Below are positions 7,897 to 13,563 of a stretch of 24,127 nt of DNA, piece after piece (the first letter of the stretch is position 1; every line of letters starts with the position of its first letter). Both the position numbers and the translations under genes were made by a program. The DNA is taken from the IMG/VR virus record IMGVR_UViG_3300037189_000291, positions 1 through 24,127 of that record. One strand, given 5' to 3'. This DNA comes from a virus. The notes under the pieces were generated by a model, which did no database searches, had not been told where the DNA came from, and was given only the letters and a program-made list of their open reading frames with translations.

Positions 7897-8616
7897 ATGT
7901 CAAAAACATCAAGCAAAAAATCAAAACAAAAGGTATGCAAAGCAGCCGAACAGGTAGCAGAAGTCATACAGAATACACAGCTTCAAGTTGCATATCATTT
8001 TCCTTGTCCAATTTATTTAATTGAACGTCCTGACTTTTTAGATTCTGTTAATACAGTATCCGAAGAATTTTTAGAAGTTGAACGTAAAAAGAAAACCATT
8101 GATGAAATTTATCCTGTGATCATGAGTAGTAACTATTTTGATGATCCTAGAATTTCTAAATTTTCTGAGTTTGTTGGTTCTACAGCTTGGAATATTTTAA
8201 ATGAACAAGGCTTTGACATGCAGGAAAAAGCTGTTTCATTTATGGAGATGTGGACTCAAGAACATCATAAACATTCTGCAATGGAACAACATGTTCATGG
8301 CTTTGGTTCACAAATTGTAGGCTTTTATTTTTTAGAGACACCTGAGAATTCTTCTCGGGTTGTATTTCATGATCCACGTTCTGCAAAAGTACAAATTGAT
8401 TTGCCGGAACAAGACATGAATGTAGCAACCCCTGCTAGTAAAGCAATTAACTTTGCACCAAAACCCGGATTGTTAATCTTTACTAATTCTTGGATGGCTC
8501 ATTCGTTTACTCGTCATGCAAGTGAGTTACCAATTAAATTTGTACATTTTAATTTAACTGTACAAAATGTTCCTAAAGTTTCATGTGATGTTCCGCCACC
8601 TGCGGAGGTTGTATGA
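7897..8616 (+). CDS. 2OG-Fe(II) oxygenase-like protein
   Basis: This encodes 240 residues from ATG 7897. A longer in-frame start at 7861 would overlap the previous gene, whereas an AAAGG precedes 7897 at good spacing. The C-terminal half matches the layout I know for the 2OG-FeII_Oxy_5 group: HVH at 132-134 followed by GSQIVGFYFLETP, then VFHDPR with DPR at 159-161, then a PKPGLLIFTNSWMAHS segment with SW at 198-199 and His202, and HFNL near the end. His132, His134 and His202 are the likely metal ligands. Enzymes of this group use 2-oxoglutarate, O2 and Fe(II) to hydroxylate a substrate, and related genes occur in marine phage tail regions. The substrate is unknown. The Lys/Ser-rich first 20 residues look disordered. 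Confidence 0.72.
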   Translation: MSKTSSKKSKQKVCKAAEQVAEVIQNTQLQVAYHFPCPIYLIERPDFLDSVNTVSEEFLEVERKKKTIDEIYPVIMSSNYFDDPRISKFSEFVGSTAWNILNEQGFDMQEKAVSFMEMWTQEHHKHSAMEQHVHGFGSQIVGFYFLETPENSSRVVFHDPRSAKVQIDLPEQDMNVATPASKAINFAPKPGLLIFTNSWMAHSFTRHASELPIKFVHFNLTVQNVPKVSCDVPPPAEVV

Positions 8617-8873
8617 AGACATACCAAATTCGATTTAATAAAAGTCGAGGTCAAATAGGAAGAGGAACAGTAGACCATGTTTGGAGAGTATTTGAAGATG
8701 GTAAAGAGTTTTTATTTAAGAACTTAGATATCACTGTTCCAGTAAAAAGTGAAAAAGATTCAAACGGAATAGACTATAACATTACTTGTCGTGGGTACAT
8801 GACAATGGATAGAGATACATCAACTGCTATCATCACATCTAAAGTAAAGCATAGAGAAAAGGTTGAAGCATGA
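8613..8873 (+). CDS. Small protein coupled to the oxygenase gene
   Basis: This encodes 86 residues and overlaps the oxygenase stop in ATGA, with GGAGG just upstream, so the two should be made together. The protein is basic and beta-rich, with segments GQIGRGTVDHVWRVFEDGK, FLFKNLDITVPV and ITCRGYMTMDRDTSTAIITS. I recall similar small proteins beside 2OG oxygenases in marine phages, but without a known role. It overlaps the third glycine-rich gene in a second ATGA junction. It might be a substrate adaptor, a structural accessory, or the substrate itself. Function is unassigned. Confidence 0.7.
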   Translation: MKTYQIRFNKSRGQIGRGTVDHVWRVFEDGKEFLFKNLDITVPVKSEKDSNGIDYNITCRGYMTMDRDTSTAIITSKVKHREKVEA

Positions 8874-9820
8874 GCAAACAATTTCCCGGTGGTTTAATTA
8901 CGAAAAATCCAGTAACGCCTTCTGGTCCTTATTCAACCAGTACAGCCTCTGGTGTTTGGACAATTGAAGAACAAGCATACTGGACAAAAAAAGATTTATG
9001 GCCTACTGCTGGTCTTCCTCCGCCTAGTCAACAGTCGTATACAACACCCGGTACTTATACATGGGTTGCTCCTGCTTGTGTATCTTCTGTTTCCGTAGTT
9101 GCAGTTGGTGGCGGTGGTAGTGGTTCTTATGATAGTCTTTTTGGAAGGCGTACTGGTGGTGGCGGTGGCGGTGCTTTGGCTTATAAAAATAATATTTCTA
9201 CTACCCCGGGTGCTAGTTATACCGTTGTTGTAGGAGCTGGCGGAGCAGCCCGATGTAGTGGTTGTAGTACTATCGGTGACGGACTCTCTGGTTGTAGTTC
9301 TACTGTTTTGTCTGTCACTGCTGGAGGTGGTCAAGGTGGTAGCAGAAACTATGTTGCTACTGGTGGCACATATTCAGGTACAGGTGTACTAGGTGGTAAT
9401 GGTGGTGCTGGTGGTAGAAGTTCTACCTGCGGTCGTTCAGGTGGAGGAGGAGCAGGTGGTTACTCCAGTGCAGGTGGTAACGGAGCAGGTCAAAACACAG
9501 GATCAGCAACTGCAAGTACTAGCGGAGGAGGTGCTGGTGGCACTCAAGATTCTGGCGGAGGCGGAGTAGGTATTCTTGGACAAGGTTGTAGCGGTGTTGT
9601 CACAGCAGGTGGCGGAACTGGTGGAAGTGGTGGAACTACAGGTGTAACTTGTTCTGGGTCCAGTGGACGATATGGCGGAGCTGGTGGTGATTATGGAGGA
9701 GGTGGTGGTGCGTCAAACTCAGGCTCTGGCTACAGTGGAGCAGGTGGAGGAGGTGCTGTCCGTATTATATGGCCCGCAATAAATAGATCTTTCCCCTCAA
9801 CTAATACAGGTAATCTATAA
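8870..9820 (+). CDS. Glycine-rich adhesin-like protein, third copy
   Basis: This encodes 316 residues, coupled by ATGA to the preceding gene. The N-terminus (KQFPGGLITKNPV) shares a GG-[FL]-I-T tag with the protein at 4974. It is followed by SGVWTIEEQAYWTKKDLWP, a pattern seen in phage fibre tails. The glycine-rich part starts at PGTYTWVAPACVSSVSVVAV and differs from the other two copies by its TYTWVAP opening and its Cys content. It ends GGGAVRIIWP and lacks the TTGSPTV...GTITF tail. It is probably a receptor-contact or fibre-tip protein recruited by its N-terminal tag. Runs of GGN codons make the DNA low in complexity. Confidence 0.72.
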   Translation: MSKQFPGGLITKNPVTPSGPYSTSTASGVWTIEEQAYWTKKDLWPTAGLPPPSQQSYTTPGTYTWVAPACVSSVSVVAVGGGGSGSYDSLFGRRTGGGGGGALAYKNNISTTPGASYTVVVGAGGAARCSGCSTIGDGLSGCSSTVLSVTAGGGQGGSRNYVATGGTYSGTGVLGGNGGAGGRSSTCGRSGGGGAGGYSSAGGNGAGQNTGSATASTSGGGAGGTQDSGGGGVGILGQGCSGVVTAGGGTGGSGGTTGVTCSGSSGRYGGAGGDYGGGGGASNSGSGYSGAGGGGAVRIIWPAINRSFPSTNTGNL

Positions 9821-9826
9821 ATAATT

Positions 9827-10054
9827 ATGGATCAAGATATTAGTCACGCTCAAATTTATGAACGCCTATGTGCTGTTGAAACTAAGGTGGATACTTTAGA
9901 TGAAAACACTAAGGCAATTGTTGCAGCTTTTAATGCAGCCTCTGGTGCATTCACTGTACTAGAGTGGATTGCTAAAGCCGTTAAACCTTTGATAGTCATT
10001 GGTGCTTTCTTCGGTGCTATATGGCTGGCTATAGAAAACAAGCTACATCAGTAG
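9827..10054 (+). CDS. Small membrane protein, possible holin-like or lysis accessory
   Basis: This encodes 75 residues. An amphipathic N-terminal half (HAQIYERLCAVETKVDTLDE) looks coiled-coil, then a C-terminal hydrophobic segment, about residues 48-70 (WIAKAVKPLIVIGAFFGAIW), ends in a short charged tail. A coiled coil followed by one transmembrane span at the C-terminus is the layout of XhlA-type phage lysis-associated proteins. Position at the head of the lysis region supports that comparison. The ribosome site is weak (AGG well upstream). Its last 34 bases overlap the next small gene in another frame. Holin function is not demonstrated by sequence. Confidence 0.65.
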   Translation: MDQDISHAQIYERLCAVETKVDTLDENTKAIVAAFNAASGAFTVLEWIAKAVKPLIVIGAFFGAIWLAIENKLHQ

Positions 10055-10182
10055 CATTAATAATTTTATTATCTTTCCCTGTTGCTTCCAAGGAGGAGAA
10101 GTATAGATGTGTCCGGTGGACATGGAAGCAAGTAGATGGTAAGACATATGTCACCTGTCTACAGTGGAAGAAGGTGGAATAA
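10021..10182 (+). CDS. Small secreted protein of 53 residues
   Basis: ATG 10021 opens a 53-residue frame ending at TAA 10180-10182, immediately before the ATG of the next gene. The protein begins with basic residues and a hydrophobic core (TSVALIILLSFPVAS), a good Sec signal peptide with likely cleavage after VAS near residue 23. The mature part is about 30 residues with two Cys (30 and 46), four Trp/Tyr-rich positions and many Lys (KYRCVRWTWKQVDGKTYVTC). The spacing suggests a small disulfide-linked periplasmic peptide. The start lies inside the preceding gene in another frame, so translation is probably coupled. The exact TAA/ATG join to the next gene is the main argument that it is real. 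Confidence 0.68.
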   Translation: MAGYRKQATSVALIILLSFPVASKEEKYRCVRWTWKQVDGKTYVTCLQWKKVE

Positions 10183-10689
10183 ATGATTGATCCGATCAGC
10201 GCACTCAATGGCCTACAGAATGCCATTAGCATGGTCAAGAAGGCAAGCAAGGTAGCCAACGATATTGGCGGTCTTGCTCCTATGATTGGCAAGATGTTTG
10301 ATGCTAAGAGCCAAGCTACTAAGGCTATGCTTCAAGCGAAGAGAGAGAAGAAGGGTTCCAACATGGGGGACGCTCTTCAAATTGAAATGGCTTTGGAACA
10401 GGCTAGAGCATTTGAAGAGGAACTAAAGATGTTGTTTATGCAGACAGGAAAGATTGATGTCTGGAACAAGATCAAGGCTCGTCAAGCAGAGATGGATAGA
10501 GATGATGCTAAAGAGATGGCAGCATTGAAAGCTGAAGAAAAGAAGGCTAAAGAAAAACAACAAGAGCAGCAAGAACTTGTGATGATTATTAGTGCTTGTG
10601 CTTTTGTTTTATTCTTAGTGTTTGTTGGTGTTAATGAGATGATGGACTTCTGTCAAACAACTCATAGATGTGGAGGTAACAGACGATGA
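10183..10689 (+). CDS. Coiled-coil membrane protein
   Basis: This encodes 168 residues, with GAAGAAGGTGG before the ATG, which abuts the previous stop. Residues 1-50 are mildly hydrophobic (LNGLQNAISMVKKASKVAND). A long charged helix runs from about 60 to 128, with Lys/Glu/Ala repeats ending KAEEKKAKEKQQEQQE. One transmembrane span follows at about 131-150 (LVMIISACAFVLFLVFVGV), and a short Cys-containing tail (CQTTHRCGGNRR). It looks like a membrane-anchored coiled coil placed in the lysis cassette. It might be a lysis regulator, a membrane-associated virion protein or an i-spanin-like structure. The family is not recognised with confidence. Confidence 0.75.
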   Translation: MIDPISALNGLQNAISMVKKASKVANDIGGLAPMIGKMFDAKSQATKAMLQAKREKKGSNMGDALQIEMALEQARAFEEELKMLFMQTGKIDVWNKIKARQAEMDRDDAKEMAALKAEEKKAKEKQQEQQELVMIISACAFVLFLVFVGVNEMMDFCQTTHRCGGNRR

Positions 10690-10835
10690 ATGAATATCAG
10701 AAACAATTTGATATGTTTCTAAAGGTATTCATTTATGGGTGTGTTGCTTGGTGGTTCTTGGGTTTCCTTAGGTTTTTACCAGATGATTTATCAAACAAGA
10801 TTATGGCACTTCTATTGGGAAAGATTGGGTTATGA
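10686..10835 (+). CDS. Very small membrane protein of 49 residues
   Basis: ATG 10686 overlaps the previous stop in ATGA and is preceded by GGAGG at good spacing. The frame ends at TGA 10833-10835 and overlaps the next small gene in another ATGA. The protein has one strong hydrophobic stretch at residues 11-31 (FLKVFIYGCVAWWFLGFLRF) followed by LPDDLSNKIMALLLGKIGL, an amphipathic or partly buried helix. Coupling at both ends and the strong ribosome site make it a convincing gene. It may be a holin- or antiholin-type microprotein; there is no family evidence. The competing 10735-10917 frame in the same region has no ribosome site and overlaps both coupled genes. Confidence 0.68.
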   Translation: MNEYQKQFDMFLKVFIYGCVAWWFLGFLRFLPDDLSNKIMALLLGKIGL

Positions 10836-11005
10836 GAGTAACACCACACCAGTACAATATTCAGTTGTTGAAAGAAACTCAAAGAGTTATTCATCAACAG
10901 AATTTAAAAGAGTTTGAGAAACTTAATCGTCAGATTGATACAAAACATAAAGTTCAATGTGATAAGCAAGTTTTAAAAGCAAACAGTGTAGATGTATATG
11001 TTTAG
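10832..11005 (+). CDS. Small helical protein of 57 residues
   Basis: ATG 10832 overlaps the preceding stop in ATGA. The frame ends at TAG 11003-11005, nine bases before the next ATG. The product is a Lys/Gln-rich helix (LLKETQRVIHQQNLKEFEKL) with no membrane segment and a short YV end, suggesting a coiled coil or a small regulatory protein. I do not recognise it. Its reality is supported by tight coupling on the 5' side and by the ribosome site of the next gene starting at its stop codon. Confidence 0.6.
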   Translation: MRVTPHQYNIQLLKETQRVIHQQNLKEFEKLNRQIDTKHKVQCDKQVLKANSVDVYV

Positions 11006-11014
11006 GAGAAAAGT

Positions 11015-11425
11015 ATGATGGCTAAAGGTTTGGTCCCACAACGTGGAACAATGAAAGAAAATGGTGGTTCTATTGGTGAACTAGTTGGTACTCTGTTCTT
11101 GAGCAGAGAGATTGCTCATAGAGCACACTTGAAAACAACTAGCTTTGCTGAACACAAAACACTTAATGACTTCTATAACGAAGTCGTTGAAGTTGCTGAC
11201 AGCATCACTGAAGCATATCAAGGTAGAAACGGAATCATTGATATTCCTTTCATGCCTAATGATTACAGTGGTTCTATTGCTGACACTCTTCAGTGTTTGT
11301 TAGACTGCATCGAAGGTATGCGTTACACCGCTGTTCCTCAAGATGATACAGCCATTCAGAATCTGATTGATGAAGCTGTTGCTCTTTTCTTGAGCACTCT
11401 CTACAAACTCAGAACTTTGAAATGA
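11015..11425 (+). CDS. Helical protein resembling DUF5856 / Dps-like fold
   Basis: This encodes 136 residues, with TAGGAGAAAAG just upstream; ATG codons at 11015 and 11018 are both possible. The core reads LVGTLFLSREIAHRAHLKT, then SFAEHKTLNDFYNEVVEVAD and a C-terminal helix with LFLSTLYKLRTLK. A helix with H-x-x-H-L-K-T-x-S-F-A-x-H followed by F-Y-x-x-V/L-x-x-x-A-D is reminiscent of the ferritin-like Dps fold and of the phage family DUF5856. I am only moderately sure of the family name. A four-helix bundle is likely. The usual Dps metal-site residues are only partly visible, so ferroxidase or DNA-protection activity cannot be claimed. It overlaps the lipoprotein gene by ATGA. Confidence 0.65.
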   Translation: MMAKGLVPQRGTMKENGGSIGELVGTLFLSREIAHRAHLKTTSFAEHKTLNDFYNEVVEVADSITEAYQGRNGIIDIPFMPNDYSGSIADTLQCLLDCIEGMRYTAVPQDDTAIQNLIDEAVALFLSTLYKLRTLK

Positions 11426-11664
11426 AATATGTATTTGCTTTGTGCTTGATATTGTTAGCGGGATGCGAAGATCGCTACCGCTACTACTGTCAGAATCCAG
11501 ATAACTTTGGTGCTGAGCAATGTCAGAAGCCTCGCTGCCTATTCACTCAGACATGTCCTGAGTATTTGGTAGCCCCTGTATTGGAGAAACAAATTGAGAG
11601 AACTACTGATAAGAATGCTGACTCCCAGCCAGCCACTACCACCAAAACCAAACCTAACCCCTGA
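11422..11664 (+). CDS. Small lipoprotein
   Basis: This encodes 80 residues. The N-terminus MKYVFALCLILLAGC is a classic lipoprotein signal peptide with lipobox LAGC, so Cys15 should be lipidated and the protein anchored to a membrane. The mature part is polar, with several Cys (YYCQNPDNFGAEQCQK, then RCLFTQTCPEYL) and a Thr/Lys/Pro tail. Short lipoproteins starting CEDRYRY recur beside lysis genes in environmental phages, without a known function. The ATG overlaps the previous stop. It also overlaps the following gene by 71 bases if the TTG start there is used. A superinfection-exclusion role is one possibility. Confidence 0.7.
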   Translation: MKYVFALCLILLAGCEDRYRYYCQNPDNFGAEQCQKPRCLFTQTCPEYLVAPVLEKQIERTTDKNADSQPATTTKTKPNP

Positions 11665-12133
11665 AGAAATTGAGGTTAGGATTTGGGGATTTGTGGTAAT
11701 TGCTATTACCATTATTCTCTTTGGTATTGTGTTTGCTTTGCTGTACTCTGTCACATTTGTGACACAACCTATTAAGAGTATGGCTCCGATTGACCAAGCC
11801 TACACCAAGATGTTGAATGACATTGTGTTGCTTATTGTGGGTGGTATTGGTGGTATTGTAGGTAAGAGGGCTGTTAACTCAGCCACCAACGCATTCAAGC
11901 CTAGCACCCCTACAATGCAGCAGCCATGTGCTGGTAGCTATGGGGGTAGCTACGCTCCTCCACAGTCTTCCTATGGCCTTCCTAGCCAGCCTTTCGGGGC
12001 TATGCCAGTATGGAAGAACCCAGAACTAGATGAGTCTTGGACTCCTCCTCCACCTCCTACAACACCTCCAGAACATTTGGAGCCTGATCATGAGCGTGAG
12101 GAAATTGCAGCAGCTAGGAAAGAATCTGAATAA
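11594..12133 (+). CDS. Two-span membrane protein, putative holin
   Basis: From TTG 11594 this encodes 179 residues. GGAGAAAC lies seven bases upstream, which favours this start. An in-frame ATG at 11615 (MLTPSQP) is the alternative and has a poorer site. A Pro-rich N-terminus precedes transmembrane segment 1 at about residues 31-55 (GFVVIAITIILFGIVFALLY). Segment 2, about 75-92, is glycine-rich (DIVLLIVGGIGGIVGKR). The long C-terminal half is Pro, Ser, Tyr and Glu rich, with a PPPPP run. Two spans and a position before spanins and endolysin fit a class II holin, but the long proline-rich tail is unusual. The overlap with the lipoprotein gene suggests coupled translation. It joins Rz through TAATG. 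Confidence 0.65.
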   Translation: MRELLIRMLTPSQPLPPKPNLTPEEIEVRIWGFVVIAITIILFGIVFALLYSVTFVTQPIKSMAPIDQAYTKMLNDIVLLIVGGIGGIVGKRAVNSATNAFKPSTPTMQQPCAGSYGGSYAPPQSSYGLPSQPFGAMPVWKNPELDESWTPPPPPTTPPEHLEPDHEREEIAAARKESE

Positions 12134-12603
12134 TGTTTCCTATCCCACTACCTTGGTTAATCATTGGTGTAATAGTTGCACTGTTTGGTACATATCGTGG
12201 TGGCTACCACTACGGATGGACAGACAGAGATCAGGAAATGCAAATTGAAATTGCTAAGAAGAATGAAGAAGCTCGTGAACTTGAAAAAAACATGACTTCT
12301 AAATTAGCTGACAAAGAGACAGCTTTGAGAAAGGCCCAAAATGAAGTATCTAAGAAACAGTCTGCTATGCGTGAGCTTGCTAACACTGGTAGGTTGCGGC
12401 TCCCCGCCACCAGTTGTGTACAAGCCAGCACAGATACCGCCTCTGCCACAGGAAATAGCAGAGACGAGCCAAGCGAACTTGAGCGACAGACTATCAACGC
12501 TCTTATCGACATCGTTGCCGAAGGAGACAAAGCCATCGTCAAACATCAAGCCTGTGTCGCAGCCTACAACGAAATGAGGGAATTGGCAAATGGTAAACAG
12601 TGA
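12133..12603 (+). CDS. Rz: i-spanin (Rz-like)
   Basis: This encodes 156 residues. ATG 12133 overlaps the previous stop in TAATG, with AGGAAAG upstream. The N-terminal membrane anchor is at residues 5-20 (PLPWLIIGVIVALFGTY). A long charged helix follows (MQIEIAKKNEEARELEKN through QNEVSKKQSAMRELAN), then a less ordered segment and a C-terminal helix. That is the architecture of phage Rz, which bridges the inner membrane to Rz1 at the outer membrane and completes lysis of Gram-negative hosts. Rz1 lies entirely inside it in the +1 frame. The overlap region has a shifted base composition from dual coding. It is followed by the endolysin with a 14-base overlap. Confidence 0.88.
   Translation: MFPIPLPWLIIGVIVALFGTYRGGYHYGWTDRDQEMQIEIAKKNEEARELEKNMTSKLADKETALRKAQNEVSKKQSAMRELANTGRLRLPATSCVQASTDTASATGNSRDEPSELERQTINALIDIVAEGDKAIVKHQACVAAYNEMRELANGKQ
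12341..12577 (+). CDS. Rz1: o-spanin lipoprotein (Rz1-like), nested in Rz
   Basis: This encodes 78 residues in the +1 frame relative to Rz and wholly within it. The N-terminus MKYLRNSLLCVSLLTLVGC is a lipoprotein signal with lipobox LVGC, so Cys19 should be lipidated. The mature part is proline-rich (PPPVVYKPAQIPPLPQEI), as expected for Rz1 proteins that span the periplasm from the outer membrane to meet Rz. A short AAAGG stretch sits before its ATG. Nested Rz1 genes are known from lambda-type phages. Together with Rz and the endolysin this forms the Gram-negative lysis cassette. Confidence 0.88.
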   Translation: MKYLRNSLLCVSLLTLVGCGSPPPVVYKPAQIPPLPQEIAETSQANLSDRLSTLLSTSLPKETKPSSNIKPVSQPTTK

Positions 12604-13204
12604 ACAACTAAGACAACTTCATATTGATCCTTCATTGGCAGATAGCTTTAATGAGACATTTGAACGCTTTGGTATTACTTCTCCTATTCAGCAAGCTAGT
12701 TGGATTGGTCAGTGTGGACATGAGTGTGGCAACTTTAAAGTATTGGAAGAAAACCTTAACTACAGAGCAGCAACACTATTGAAGTTATTCCCACAAACTC
12801 CTAAGCGTCAGTGGGGATTTACGCCAGAGACAGCAGCTCAGTATGAGAAACAGCCACAGAAGATTGCCAATAGGATTTATGGCAATCGTATGGGAAACAG
12901 AGACGAAGCCTCTGGGGATGGGTGGTTGTACCGGGGATCCGGATTTCTTCAGCTAACTGGCAATGCAAACTTCTTCCACGCTGGTCAAGCATTAGGTGAA
13001 GACTTTGTTAGAAACCCTGACTTGGTCAGAACGCCTAGATTTGCAGCCATGACAGCCGGATGGTTCTGGCAGACGCATGGTCTTAACAAATACGCCAACA
13101 GTAAAGACTTTGTTAAGATGACAAAAGTTATTAATGGTGGCACAATTGGTCTTGAAGACCGTATCCTACACATTAACAAAGCTGTTGATGTTTTGTCAAG
13201 ATGA
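12590..13204 (+). CDS. Endolysin, GH19 chitinase-like muramidase
   Basis: This encodes 204 residues. ATG 12590 overlaps the end of Rz and is preceded by GAGGG. The sequence follows the GH19 phage lysin pattern: QCGHECGNF with Glu45 as probable catalytic acid, NYRAATLLKLFPQ, IANRIYGNRMGNRDEASGDG, then YRGSGFLQLTGNANF at about 114-128. The common RGRG motif is RGSG here, a small departure. There is no signal peptide or transmembrane segment, so it should depend on the holin for export, and there is no separate cell-wall-binding domain. The expected activity is cleavage of the glycan backbone of peptidoglycan. It is the last gene of the lysis group; the promoter candidate starts at the base after its stop. 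Confidence 0.85.
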   Translation: MVNSEQLRQLHIDPSLADSFNETFERFGITSPIQQASWIGQCGHECGNFKVLEENLNYRAATLLKLFPQTPKRQWGFTPETAAQYEKQPQKIANRIYGNRMGNRDEASGDGWLYRGSGFLQLTGNANFFHAGQALGEDFVRNPDLVRTPRFAAMTAGWFWQTHGLNKYANSKDFVKMTKVINGGTIGLEDRILHINKAVDVLSR

Positions 13205-13233
13205 TTGACTAAGTGCCATATTTGTGGTATGAC
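13205..13233 (+). promoter_or_regulatory. Candidate sigma70-type promoter with extended -10
   Basis: TTGACT (13205-13210) is followed after 17 bases by TATGAC (13228-13233), with TGG directly before the -10 box. Matches to TTGACA and TATAAT are five of six and four of six. It lies in one of the few non-coding gaps, between the endolysin stop and the gene at 13252, and points toward the large virion genes. Function is inferred from the motif. Confidence 0.5.
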
Positions 13234-13251
13234 AATAGATAAAGATATATA

Positions 13252-13563
13252 ATGCAACTTCCTTCTTCTCTCAGTATCGTAGGTAGAGAAGTACCTATAA
13301 AGGTTGTGGATGAATTACCAAATCAGTTAGGCGAGTTTGACTACACTGATTATGTAATTAAAATTAAGTCTGGTCAGCACCCCTTAGCGGAAGTAGATAC
13401 GTTACTACATGAATGTATCCACGCTATAGACGACTGCTTCCAATTAAACATGTCTGAGAGACAAGTATACTGTCTAGCTGTTGGAGTGATAGCACTCTTA
13501 AGAGATAATAGAAATATACTTACTTATATGACAGAAGCAATAGAGAAACCAAGAAACATATGA
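13252..13563 (+). CDS. Mini zinc-metalloprotease-like protein (HExxH)
   Basis: This encodes 103 residues. A helix carries LLHECIHAIDD, with HExxH at residues 53-57 (His53, Glu54, His57), the zinc-binding and catalytic signature of gluzincin-type peptidases. The first 45 residues look like a small beta-sheet (VGREVPIKVVDELP, then YTDYVIKIKSGQHPL), an arrangement seen in minimal SprT- or ImmA/IrrE-like proteins in phages. A possible third ligand in the following helix is not clear. There is no signal peptide, so it should act in the cytoplasm. It overlaps the next large gene by ATGA, suggesting a role in processing a virion protein, or in anti-repressor activity. The ribosome site is weak. Confidence 0.7.
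   Translation: MQLPSSLSIVGREVPIKVVDELPNQLGEFDYTDYVIKIKSGQHPLAEVDTLLHECIHAIDDCFQLNMSERQVYCLAVGVIALLRDNRNILTYMTEAIEKPRNI

Noticed and set aside
8996-9334. 112-codon minus-strand frame opposite the third glycine-rich gene
   Set aside because: Thr/Ser/Arg-rich low-complexity product is the shadow of GGN-rich coding on the other strand.
10735-10917. 60-codon plus-strand frame in the lysis region
   Set aside because: No ribosome site, and it overlaps two tightly coupled frames (10686-10835, 10832-11005) that have better starts and clear features.
12231-12549. Minus-strand frames opposite Rz/Rz1
   Set aside because: Explained by the two overlapping plus-strand genes; long antisense frames are a by-product of the dual coding.
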